From Dactylosporangium aurantiacum (GTDB lineage: Bacteria; Actinomycetota; Actinomycetes; Mycobacteriales; Micromonosporaceae), in contig NZ_JNYJ01000020.1 of assembly GCF_000716715.1 (NCBI RefSeq), positions 1-64,000 on the forward strand: a stretch of 64,000 nt of DNA. The letters run 5' to 3'. Below the pieces are notes generated by a model. The model was not told the DNA's origin. It did no database searches and saw only the letters and a program-made list of their open reading frames with translations. Both the position numbers and the translations under genes were made by a program. Positions 33,831 through 41,920 of this stretch are shown in pieces (position 1 is the first letter of the stretch; the number at the start of each line of letters is the position of its first letter).

Positions 33831-33846
33831 AATCGCCGAGGCGATT
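33831..33846 (-). terminator. Hairpin after TerD-like paralogue C
   Basis: AATCGC (33831-33836) pairs with GCGATT (33841-33846) across a 4-nt loop, directly after the stop codon of the 33847-35922 gene. On the minus strand the stem is followed by a short T run, as in an intrinsic terminator. Confidence 0.5.
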
Positions 33847-35922
33847 CTAAGGAGAAGGAAGGACCACCATGGCCTCGCCGGTCGATGCTAGCACGGGCGC
33901 CAGGTCCACCGCGGCGTAATTACTGTCCTGATTGGACGGACGGAACACGTAGGCGGGACCGCCGGCGACGGGCGCGTCCGTGTCGTCGTAGCGGACCGGC
34001 ATCCCGCCGGGGTCCGCCGGGGCGTGCCGGAACAGGTCGTGCACGCTCGGCAGGCTGTCCAGGTACTCCACGTACGCCGGCAGCATCTGCGCCAGCTGCT
34101 CGCCGTTGCGGGAGGCCGACTGGACCCGGGCGCGCAGGTTCGCGTCCAGGTAGACCAGCTCCCGGCGGTCCAGGTCCAGGTAGGCGACGAACTTCGCCAG
34201 GGCGGCGCCGCGGACCGGGAACGACAGCTGGGTGCGGCCCGGCTCGAACAGCTTGCCCTCCTGCGGCCGCTCACCCCACTGCAGCGCGGCGTGCACGTCG
34301 TTGGCCTCGGCGAACGTGCGGCGGGAGTAGCACAGCAGGCTCCACACCGCGTACCGCACGCCGGCCCCGGCCAGCTCGTCGAGGTACAGGTCGATGAGCT
34401 GGCAGGCGCGGCCGTCGAGGTCCTTGGAGTTCGTCGGGTCGCCGGAGAACACCGCCGCGGCGCCGAACCGCTCGCGGTCCCAGCAGCACTCGCCGAGCGG
34501 CCGCCAGGCGGCGTCGAAGAAGTTCCAGCTGTTGTCGTACCAGACGTTCGCGCCCGTCGCGCCGGTCGCCCAGTACGCGGCGGTCCGCACGAACCGGACC
34601 CGGTCCGGGATGCCGAAGACGGTGCCGCGGCCGTAGGGCGCCAGCTCGGCATCGTTCGTCGGCAGCTTCACCTTCGCCGTCGCCGGGTCCAGGGCGACCG
34701 GGACGCCGGCGAGGCGCCGGGTCAGCTCGGCGCCGATGACCCCGAGGACCGCGTCGCGCGGTCCGGCCGGCAGCGCCAGCCCGTCGCCGGCCTCGACGAA
34801 CTGCGCCTTCCACCAGTTGCCGCGGGGCGGGAACACGCGCCACCGCCGGTCGCCGGCGGTGCGCAGGTGCCGCTGCACCCGCAGCAGCTGCAGCGTGCTG
34901 AGCCGGGCCATGACCGGGCCGGCGTCCGGTGCCTCGCCGAACGTGCGGACCAGGTGGTGCAGGCGGCGGGCGTACTCGCCGGGCCGGGTGGCCAGCAGCG
35001 GCGCCGCGGCCGGGTCCCGCTCGGCGAGCAGCCGCTCGACGTCGGCGGCGAACCCGCCGGTCGCGGCGCCGGTGTACAGCACGTGGTAGGCCCGCACGAC
35101 CCGCGGGAACGCCGCGCGGTAGTCGCCGGGGTGCAGGGCGCGCAGCAGCCGCTTGAACGGCTCCCGGCGCCGGGCGACGTCGTCGAGCAGGTGCGGGGCG
35201 CCCTCCAGCAGGCCCAGCAGGTAGCGCCGCTCGGCGCGGGTGAAGCCGCGCAGCCGGGAGGCGCCGCGCAGGCCGGGGTCGCCGCCGGACAGCGCCACCG
35301 CCAGGCGCAGCACGTCGGTCGCGGTGCCGACCCGCGCCACGACGCCGGTCTCCAGCAGGCGCGCCGCGAGCCGGATCCGGTTGTCCACGAAGGAGACCTC
35401 GGCGAGGTCGACGGGGGTCCGCACGAGCGTGGCCACGTCGTCCCACTGGGCGTCGGTCCAGCGCGCCGGCAGCGCGAGCAGCCCGGCGAGGATGCGCGCC
35501 GGCGCGGCGTCGTCGGCGGGGTGCAGGACCCGCGGCGCCGGCAGCTCCGTCAGCGGCGCCCGCCCCGCCTCCTCCTCGGTGACCAGGTCGTTGGGCAGGC
35601 CCCAGTACATGAGGATCTGCCGGGTCCAGTACTCGGCCTCGTCCATGGCGAGGACCTCGGCCGGGAAGTTGCGGTAGACGACGAAGTCCGCCATGCGCTT
35701 GTCGTCGCCGGTCAGCGCGGCGAGCACCGGCTCGACCCCGCCCCACCACGCGCGCAGCGCCTCCTCGCCGGCCCCGCCGAGCGTCGCGTACGCCCGGGCG
35801 GACAGCGCGAAGCCGTAGTAGGCGATGTTCGCCGCCACGGTGGCCAGCGACGCCGCCGAGGCGACGGGCGTGCCGGGGGCGGGCAGGGCGATGAGGTCCC
35901 GGGTGATCAGGGCTCGCTGCAC
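33847..35922 (-). CDS. Large protein with C-terminal TerD-like domain (paralogue C)
   Basis: Protein of 691 residues from GTG 35922 (no strong ribosome site; a slightly different start is possible). It is colinear with the 9997-12186 product. The shared middle reads ATDVLRLAVALSGGD, TRAERRYLLGLLEG and FKRLLRALHPGDY. The C-terminal half (about 435-600) has a TerD-like fold pattern: TAAYWATGATGANVWYDNSW, VFSGDPTNSKDLDG, LIDLYLDELAGAGVRYAVW. It also has a C-terminal tail, VFRPSNQDSNYAAVDLAPVL, that paralogue A lacks. TerD-type proteins take part in calcium-linked stress and tellurite-resistance systems. No ter operon partner is in the window, so the role is open. Confidence 0.65.
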   Translation of the reverse strand: MQRALITRDLIALPAPGTPVASAASLATVAANIAYYGFALSARAYATLGGAGEEALRAWWGGVEPVLAALTGDDKRMADFVVYRNFPAEVLAMDEAEYWTRQILMYWGLPNDLVTEEEAGRAPLTELPAPRVLHPADDAAPARILAGLLALPARWTDAQWDDVATLVRTPVDLAEVSFVDNRIRLAARLLETGVVARVGTATDVLRLAVALSGGDPGLRGASRLRGFTRAERRYLLGLLEGAPHLLDDVARRREPFKRLLRALHPGDYRAAFPRVVRAYHVLYTGAATGGFAADVERLLAERDPAAAPLLATRPGEYARRLHHLVRTFGEAPDAGPVMARLSTLQLLRVQRHLRTAGDRRWRVFPPRGNWWKAQFVEAGDGLALPAGPRDAVLGVIGAELTRRLAGVPVALDPATAKVKLPTNDAELAPYGRGTVFGIPDRVRFVRTAAYWATGATGANVWYDNSWNFFDAAWRPLGECCWDRERFGAAAVFSGDPTNSKDLDGRACQLIDLYLDELAGAGVRYAVWSLLCYSRRTFAEANDVHAALQWGERPQEGKLFEPGRTQLSFPVRGAALAKFVAYLDLDRRELVYLDANLRARVQSASRNGEQLAQMLPAYVEYLDSLPSVHDLFRHAPADPGGMPVRYDDTDAPVAGGPAYVFRPSNQDSNYAAVDLAPVLASTGEAMVVLPSP

Positions 35923-36112
35923 ACCGTGCAGGGTCCCGCACCCCGCACACCACGGTCAAAGCCGTTTCGGCGCGCTCGGTCCCGCAGTTCCAGCGGCGAC
36001 TCGCCGACCGTGCCGCTGTCCGCGGTCCGGCTGCCCGTGGCGCCGCCGGCCCGCACCGCAGACCGGTCGATCTCGCCGGCGGCGGTGGCACTTCAGGGAC
36101 GACCAGGCGGGG

Positions 36113-38524
36113 TCACAGCACCGTGCACGGGCCGCCGTTGAGGGTGAAGGCGGTCGGTCGGGGGTTGCCGCCGGTGTACGTGCCGTTGAAGCCGATCGAG
36201 ACGGTGCCGTTCGGCGGGATCGCGGCGTTCCACGACTCGTTGCGGGCGGTGACCGAGGCGCCGGTCTGGGACCAGACGGCGGACCAGCCCTGGGTGACGC
36301 GCTGGGTGCCGGGGAACGTGAAGGCGAGGGTCCAGCCGTTCACCGCGGCCGCCGGGTGCGTGTTGCGGATCGTGACGCTGCCGCCGAAGCCGCCGCCGCC
36401 CCAGTCGTTGACGCCGTACGTGACCTGGCAGGTGGCCGTGTCGGTGCCGCCGGGGGTCGTCACGCTCACCGGTGCGGACGCCGGGCCCGCGGCGCCGGTG
36501 GCGTCGACCGCGGTCACCGTGTAGCTGGTCGTGGTGCCGGGGGTGAGGCCGGTCAGCGCGTACGTGGTGCCGGTGACCGTGGCCAGGACGGTGCCGGTGC
36601 GGGCGACGCGGTAGCTCAGCGGCGCGGTGCCGCCGGTGGCCGCGGTCCACGACAGCGTCGCCGACGTGGCGTTCACCGCCGAGGCGGTCACGCCGGTCGG
36701 CGCGCCCGGGGCGCCGGGGTCCGTGGTGTAGGTCAGGCCGTACCCGAACGGGAACAGCCCTTCGCCGTCGTTGACCGGCTCCTGGTCGGCGCTGCGCGGC
36801 CAGGTGACGGGCAGCTTGCCGGTCGGCGCGAAGTCGCCGAACAGCACGTCGGCGACGCCGGCGCCCTCGGTGCCGGGCAGCCACGCGGCCAGCAGCGCCG
36901 AGAGGTCCGGCAGCTGCGTGGTGATGTCGAGCGGGCGGCCGGAGACGAGCACGGCCACCACGGGGACGCCGGAGGCCCGCAGCGTCGCGAGGGTCTGCAG
37001 GTCGGTCGCGTCCAGCCCGAGGGAGCCGGGCCGGTCGCCCTGCCCCTCGGCGTACGGGCTCTCGCCGACGACCGCGATCGCCGCGGCGTACGAGGCGTCG
37101 ATGCCGGCGCCGCCGGCGCTGTAGGTGACGGTCCGGCCCGGTGCGGCGGCCCGGATGCCCTGCAGGATCGTGGTGCCGGGGGTGACCGGGCCGGTGCCGC
37201 CCTGCCAGCTGATCGTCCAGCCGCCGGACTGCCGGCCGATGTCGTCGGCGTGCCGGCCGGCGACGAACAGCTTCCCGCCGGTCTTGGCCAGGGGCAGCAC
37301 GCCGGTGTTCTTCAGCAGCACCTGCGACTCGCGGACCGCCTGCCGGGCGACGGCACGGTGCGCGGCGCTGCCGACGGTCGCGGCGAGACCGCGGTCGGCG
37401 AGCGGGTGCTCGAACAGGCCGTACTCGAACTTCTTCGTCAGGATGCGCCGGTTGGCGTCGTCGATGCGGGTCATCGGCACCCGGCCGGCCTGGACCTCCG
37501 CCTTGAGCGTGGCGATGAACGACTTCCACGCCGTCGGCACCATCACCATGTCGATGCCGGCGTTGACGGCCCGGCGCACCTCCGACGCGGTGAAGCCGGT
37601 GCCGCCCTCGATCTGGTCGATGCCGTTCCAGTCCGACACCACGAAGCCCTTGAAGCCCAGCTCGCCCTTGAGCACGGTGGTGATGAGGTACTCGCTGCCG
37701 TGCAGCTTCTGGCCGTTCCACGACGAGTACGACACCATCACGGAGCCGACGTCGCGCCGGACCGCCTCCTGGAACGGCGGCAGGTGCACCGCGCGCAGCT
37801 CCGCCTCGGAGATCTGCGTGTCGCCCTGGTCGACGCCGCCGGTGGTGCCGCCGTCGCCGACGTAGTGCTTGGCCGTGGCGATGATCCGGGACGTGCCGCT
37901 GCCGCCCTGGTACCCGTCGATGATGCTCGCCATCGACACCGGCAGCTCGGGGCGTTCGCCGAACGACTCGTACGTGCGGCCCCAGCGGTCGTTGCGGGCC
38001 ACGCACAGGCAGGGTGAGAACGTCCAGTCGACGCCGCTGCCGGCGACCTCCTCCGCGGTCGCCCGGCCGACCTGCTGCACCAGCGCCGGGTCGCGGGTGG
38101 CGCCGAGCCCGATGTTGTGCGGGAAGATCGTCGCGCCGTAGAGGTTGTTGTGCCCGTGTACGGCGTCCGAGCCGTACACCATCGGGATGTGCAGCGGCGT
38201 GGCGAGCGCGCCGCGCTGGAACCCGTCGACCATGTCGGCCCAGCCGGTGGGCGTGTTGGGCGAGGGTGCCGACCCGCCCCCGCTGAGGACGCTGCCGATC
38301 CGGTACTGGGTGACCTCCGCCGCGCTGATCGACGCGCGCTCCGCCTGCGTCATCTGCCCGATCTTCTCGTCGAGGCCCATCCGGCCGAGGAGGTCCTCGA
38401 CCCGGGTCGCCACGGGCAGGGAGGGGTCCTCGTAGGGCGCCGCCGCCCGCGCCGGTTCGGCGAAGACGAGCGTGGCGGCGATGAGGGTGCCGGTGGCGGC
38501 GAGCAGGGGCTTCCAGCGTCGCAT
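36113..38524 (-). CDS. Secreted GH3 beta-glycosidase with FN3 and CBM2
   Basis: Precursor of 803 residues from ATG 38524 (AAGGA 6 nt upstream), which opens a signal peptide (LLAATGTLIAATLVFAEPARA). GH3 N-terminal barrel about 40-370, with KHYVGDGG and the nucleophile Asp in VVSDWNGID near residue 298; GH3 C-terminal domain about 400-600 (LLKNTGVLPL, GKLPVTWPRS, FPFGYGLTY); a fibronectin type III domain (about 601-690); and a CBM2 (about 695-803) with Cys near each end. It should act on beta-glucosides or xylo/cello-oligosaccharides at the polymer surface. The exact specificity is not deducible. A LacI-type operator lies about 110 bp upstream of the start. Confidence 0.92.
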   Translation of the reverse strand: MRRWKPLLAATGTLIAATLVFAEPARAAAPYEDPSLPVATRVEDLLGRMGLDEKIGQMTQAERASISAAEVTQYRIGSVLSGGGSAPSPNTPTGWADMVDGFQRGALATPLHIPMVYGSDAVHGHNNLYGATIFPHNIGLGATRDPALVQQVGRATAEEVAGSGVDWTFSPCLCVARNDRWGRTYESFGERPELPVSMASIIDGYQGGSGTSRIIATAKHYVGDGGTTGGVDQGDTQISEAELRAVHLPPFQEAVRRDVGSVMVSYSSWNGQKLHGSEYLITTVLKGELGFKGFVVSDWNGIDQIEGGTGFTASEVRRAVNAGIDMVMVPTAWKSFIATLKAEVQAGRVPMTRIDDANRRILTKKFEYGLFEHPLADRGLAATVGSAAHRAVARQAVRESQVLLKNTGVLPLAKTGGKLFVAGRHADDIGRQSGGWTISWQGGTGPVTPGTTILQGIRAAAPGRTVTYSAGGAGIDASYAAAIAVVGESPYAEGQGDRPGSLGLDATDLQTLATLRASGVPVVAVLVSGRPLDITTQLPDLSALLAAWLPGTEGAGVADVLFGDFAPTGKLPVTWPRSADQEPVNDGEGLFPFGYGLTYTTDPGAPGAPTGVTASAVNATSATLSWTAATGGTAPLSYRVARTGTVLATVTGTTYALTGLTPGTTTSYTVTAVDATGAAGPASAPVSVTTPGGTDTATCQVTYGVNDWGGGGFGGSVTIRNTHPAAAVNGWTLAFTFPGTQRVTQGWSAVWSQTGASVTARNESWNAAIPPNGTVSIGFNGTYTGGNPRPTAFTLNGGPCTVL

Positions 38525-38631
38525 CGGGGGTCCTTCCGCAGGGTCGGCCCGACGGTAGGCGGACCCGGCGGGCCCCGCACCGCGCCGCCGCCGGCGCGCC
38601 GCGTCGGCGCTGGTCAGCCCGGCGATCCGGG

Positions 38632-38644
38632 GTGAAACGTTCAC
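38632..38644. promoter_or_regulatory. LacI-type operator, copy 2
   Basis: GTGAAACGTTCAC, flanked by GG and CC to give a 7-bp inverted repeat (GGGTGAA-ACG-TTCACCC). It is the exact reverse complement of the site at 5115-5127 before the mannanase. It lies between the GH3 start and the convergent-side TetR stop (38673), so it can only serve the GH3 gene. Confidence 0.65.
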
Positions 38645-38672
38645 CCTGGGCCGGGCCGTCACCCCGCCGCCG

Positions 38673-39266
38673 TCACCCCGGCGGCGCGGCGGTGGCGAGG
38701 ACCGCGGTGACGATGCGGCGCACGGTGTCCGGTGCCGGCGGGGTGTCGCCGTGGCCGGCGTAGCGCAGGTGGGTCGTGCCGATGAGCATCGCGGCGAGGG
38801 TGTCGACGTCGGCGCCGGGCGCCACGCGGCCCAGGTCCCGTTCGGCGGCGAGGTACCCGGCGATGAGCTCGGCGGCCTCGGTGAGCACGGGCACGCCCGC
38901 CGGCAGGTCGCGGCGCAGCCGGGCGCGCAGCTCGTCGCGGGCGGCGATCAGGCCGACCAGGGCGAGGGCCGTCGAGGCGAACAGGGCCGTCACCGCTCCG
39001 GTCAGGTTGTCCGCGACGGTGCCGGTGCCGGCGGCGTCGCGCAGCGCGGCGGTGCGCTCGTCGAGCCGGGCGACGCGGTCCAGGACGAACTCGGCGAGGA
39101 AGGCGTCGAAGTCGGCGAAGTGCTTGTGCAGCACCCCCTTCGCGCAGCCGGCCTCGGTCGTGACGGCCCGGCTGGTCAGCGCGTTCGGCCCGGCGCGGAG
39201 CAGGACCCGCTCCGCGGCGCCGAACAGCTGCTCGCGGACGTCGCGGATGGCGACCCCTGTCGGCAC
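38673..39266 (-). CDS. TetR-family repressor divergent from a methyltransferase
   Basis: Protein of 197 residues from GTG 39266. The N-terminal helix-turn-helix is clear: REQLFGAAERVLLRAGPNAL, then TSRAVTTEAGCAKGVLHKHF, where recognition-helix residues follow the Gly. The C-terminal two thirds are the ligand-binding helical domain. It is divergent from the methyltransferase gene with 71 bp between start codons, and two tandem palindromes fill that gap, so it very probably represses the methyltransferase and itself. The ligand is unknown. Confidence 0.88.
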   Translation of the reverse strand: MPTGVAIRDVREQLFGAAERVLLRAGPNALTSRAVTTEAGCAKGVLHKHFADFDAFLAEFVLDRVARLDERTAALRDAAGTGTVADNLTGAVTALFASTALALVGLIAARDELRARLRRDLPAGVPVLTEAAELIAGYLAAERDLGRVAPGADVDTLAAMLIGTTHLRYAGHGDTPPAPDTVRRIVTAVLATAAPPG

Positions 39267-39302
39267 TGCGGCCCGTCCCTTCCCCGGCGGCGACCTCGTC
39301 CG

Positions 39303-39345
39303 TTGACGAGTGGGCGCACGCCCACTAGCGTGGGCACATGCCCAC
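39303..39345 (+). promoter_or_regulatory. Promoter with two tandem TetR operators, leaderless start
   Basis: -35 TTGACG (39303-39308) and -10 TAGCGT (39326-39331) are spaced 17 bp, putting the start point at about 39338, which is the A of the methyltransferase ATG. Operator 1, GTGGGCGCACGCCCAC (39310-39325), fills the spacer exactly; operator 2, GTGGGCACATGCCCAC (39330-39345), covers the -10 edge and start codon. Both have 7-bp arms around CA and their centres are 20 bp apart. Confidence 0.7.
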
Positions 39346-40150
39346 TATAGAGCCGCACCGGGCCCGCGAGGTGGCGGAGTCCTTCGGCGTGGACGCCGAG
39401 CGGTACGACCGGACCAGACCCAGCTACCCCGCGGCCATGATCGAGCGGATCGTCGCCGCCAGCCCCGGCCGCGACGTGCTCGACGTCGGCGCGGGCACCG
39501 GCATCGCCGCCCGGCAGTTCGCGGCGGCCGGCTGCACGGTCCTCGGGGTCGAGCCCGACGCCCGAATGGCCGAGTTCGCCCGCCGCGGCGGCCTCGAGGT
39601 GGAGGTGTCGACGTTCGAGGCCTGGGATCCCGGCGACCGCCGCTTCGACGCGGTCGTCGCCGGCCAGGCGTGGCACTGGATCGACCCCGACGCGGGCGCC
39701 GCCGCCGCGGCCCGGGTGCTGCGCCCGGGCGGGCGGCTCGCGGTGTTCTGGAACGCCTTCCAGCCCGAGCCCGCGGCCGCCGAGGCGTTCGCCGCCGTCT
39801 ACCGCCGGGTCCTGCCCGACTCGCCCGCCGCCGCGGCGTTCGCCGCCGCCGCGCCGGCCGCCGCGACCGCCGGCGGGCCGTACTCGGTGCTGTGCGACAG
39901 GGCCGCCGACGGCATCCGGGCGTCGGGCGCGTTCGGCGACCCGGAGCGGTGGCGGCACGAGTGGGACGTCACGTACACCCGCGACGCGTGGCTCGACCAG
40001 GTGCCCACCTTCGGCGGCCACACCCAGCTGCCGGCGGCGGTCCTCGCCGAGGTGATCGACGGCTTCGGGGCCGCGATCGACGGCCTCGGCGGCGGGTTCG
40101 CGACGCACTACACCACGGTCGTCGTCACCGCGGCCCGCTCCGGCGGCTGA
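39338..40150 (+). CDS. Class I SAM-dependent methyltransferase
   Basis: Protein of 270 residues from ATG 39338. The SAM-binding motif I is DVLDVGAGTGIAARQFA, followed by GCTVLGVEPDARMAEF (acidic residue after strand 2) and RFDAVVAGQAWHWIDP, typical of UbiE/BioC-like small-molecule methyltransferases. The rest is an Ala-rich C-terminal region that should bind the substrate, which is unknown. No Shine-Dalgarno precedes the ATG, and the predicted transcription start coincides with it, so translation is probably leaderless. Expression should be controlled by the divergent TetR protein. Confidence 0.9.
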   Translation: MPTIEPHRAREVAESFGVDAERYDRTRPSYPAAMIERIVAASPGRDVLDVGAGTGIAARQFAAAGCTVLGVEPDARMAEFARRGGLEVEVSTFEAWDPGDRRFDAVVAGQAWHWIDPDAGAAAAARVLRPGGRLAVFWNAFQPEPAAAEAFAAVYRRVLPDSPAAAAFAAAAPAAATAGGPYSVLCDRAADGIRASGAFGDPERWRHEWDVTYTRDAWLDQVPTFGGHTQLPAAVLAEVIDGFGAAIDGLGGGFATHYTTVVVTAARSGG

Positions 40151-40190
40151 ACCGCCCCTACGGGCGGGTGGAGCCGCTGGTTGAACCGGT

Positions 40191-40281
40191 CGGCCCAGTC
40201 GGTCGGCCCAGTCGGTCGGCCCAGTCGGTCGGCCCCGTCGGTCGGCCCAGTCGGTCGGCTCAGCCGGTCGGCTCAGCCGGT
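40191..40281. repeat. 13-bp tandem repeat, seven units
   Basis: Seven consecutive 13-bp units of consensus CGGCCCAGTCGGT (three positions vary) run from 40191 to 40281. The last unit contains the stop codon of the GGDEF gene (40273-40275), so repeat number affects the end of that protein. The unit is not a multiple of three. Confidence 0.85.
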
Positions 40282-41715
40282 CGGCTCGGTGGCGGACCAG
40301 TGGGGGTCGAGCTCCGGGTCGGCGAACGCGACGTGACCGGGGCGGCGTTTCGCCCGGTACATCGCCTCGTCCGCCGCCTTGACCAGGTCCTCCGGGTCGA
40401 CGACCAGCTCGGCCGGGGCGTCGGTGTCGCCGGCCAGCGCGACGCCGATGCTGGTGGAGACCGCCACCGTCGCCGTGGACAGCTCCATCGGCTCCTCGAC
40501 CGCGTGCAGGATCCGCCGCAGCACCGGCATGAGCCGCTCGACCCCGCCGAACTGCTCCAGCACGACCACGAACTCGTCGCCGCCGAGCCGGGCCACGAAG
40601 TCGGTGCTGCGCACCGTGCCGGTGAGCCGCCCGGCGATGCGGATCAGCAGCTCGTCGCCGACGGCGTGGCCGTGCCGGTCGTTGACCGGCTTGAACCCGT
40701 CGAGGTCCAGGAACAGCACCGCCATCGGGCCACCGCCGCGGCGGACCCGCTCGACGGCGTCCCGGATGCGCCCGACCAGCCGGCGCCGGTTCGGCAGGCC
40801 GGTCAGGACGTCGTGCGCCGCCTCGTGCTCCTGCCGGCGCTGCTCGGTGACGTCACGGTTGACGAACACGTACCCGGCGGGCCCGCCGTCGTCGGCGGCG
40901 TGCAGCGCCGAGACGGACGACAGCACCGTCAGCGGCGCCGCGTCGGAGCGCCGCTCCCGCAGCTCGCCCTCCCAGCGGCCGGCCGTGGTGACGTCCCGCA
41001 GCATCTGCGCGGCGCTGCGCTCCACGCCGTCGGCGACGCAGGCGGTGGCGAGCAGGGCCAGCAAGTCGCAGCCGACCGCGTCGCCGGAGGAGTACCCGTA
41101 CAGCCGTTCGGCGCCGGAGTTCCAGCTCACGATCACACCGTCGGCGTCGCAGGACACGATCGCGTCGGAGATCGCGTCGAGCAGGTCGCCCTGCCGGCGG
41201 GCGTCCTCCAGGAGCTCCAGCGTCGCGGCGAACGCGTGGCTGCGCTCGATCACCCCGCCCGCGGCGACCGCGACCGCCTCGACGAACGCGGCGTCGGCGG
41301 GCGGGACCGGCCCACCACCGGGCACCAGGACACCGATGGCGCCGATGACGGCGCCACGGACGAGGACCGGCACGACGAGCGCACCGCCCGGCGGCCGGCC
41401 CGCGGAGTCAAGCTCGTCGCTGACGTCGGCGTAGGGTCCGGTGCTGAGGTCGCCGCGGGGTTCGCTGCCGGGTTCGCCGTCGACGGCGGTGACGACCGCG
41501 TCGAGCAGCGCGCCGGCCGCCGCCGGGTCGGCGCCGCCGGGGACGGCGCGCACCACGGGAACGGCGCCGCCGGGCCCGGCGAGGGCGCCCGCGACGCAGC
41601 ACCCGGTGAGCTCCGCGCCGACCGCGGACACCAGACGCTCCAGCAGGTGGCCGTCATCGGGTGGCGCGTCCAACAGGCGCACGCAGACGTCCGCCACCAC
41701 ACGCAGACGGGACAC
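40273..41715 (-). CDS. GAF-PAS-GGDEF diguanylate cyclase
   Basis: Protein of 480 residues from GTG 41715. A GAF-like domain (about 1-165), a PAS domain (about 180-300, DAISDAIVSCDADGVIVSWN and FVNRDVTEQRRQ) and a GGDEF domain (about 305-465). The active motif is intact and preceded by an RxxD product-inhibition site (RSTDFVARLGGDEF). No membrane helix, so it should be a cytoplasmic sensor cyclase making c-di-GMP. The C-terminus ends inside the 13-bp repeat array, suggesting its tail length could vary between strains. It is convergent with the methyltransferase gene. Confidence 0.9.
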   Translation of the reverse strand: MSRLRVVADVCVRLLDAPPDDGHLLERLVSAVGAELTGCCVAGALAGPGGAVPVVRAVPGGADPAAAGALLDAVVTAVDGEPGSEPRGDLSTGPYADVSDELDSAGRPPGGALVVPVLVRGAVIGAIGVLVPGGGPVPPADAAFVEAVAVAAGGVIERSHAFAATLELLEDARRQGDLLDAISDAIVSCDADGVIVSWNSGAERLYGYSSGDAVGCDLLALLATACVADGVERSAAQMLRDVTTAGRWEGELRERRSDAAPLTVLSSVSALHAADDGGPAGYVFVNRDVTEQRRQEHEAAHDVLTGLPNRRRLVGRIRDAVERVRRGGGPMAVLFLDLDGFKPVNDRHGHAVGDELLIRIAGRLTGTVRSTDFVARLGGDEFVVVLEQFGGVERLMPVLRRILHAVEEPMELSTATVAVSTSIGVALAGDTDAPAELVVDPEDLVKAADEAMYRAKRRPGHVAFADPELDPHWSATEPTG

Positions 41716-41920
41716 GTGAACCTATCGGCCGCCCACGCGCCGAATGAAGCATTGTGACCCTGCCGATCACCGGACCCACCGGGCCGCGCCGACCGCCGGC
41801 CCACCCGGGCCCGCACCGGGGGCGCGGAGTGAACACCGTGCGGCAGCCTTGCGCGGAGGTGAACGGCGGGTTGATGATCGGGGCTTCTCAATGGCAAGGA
41901 CGCCATCGAAGGGAGTGCCC

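Noticed and set aside
40191..40281. CRISPR-like repeat array
   Set aside because: Units are 13 bp, contiguous and without spacers; no cas genes nearby.
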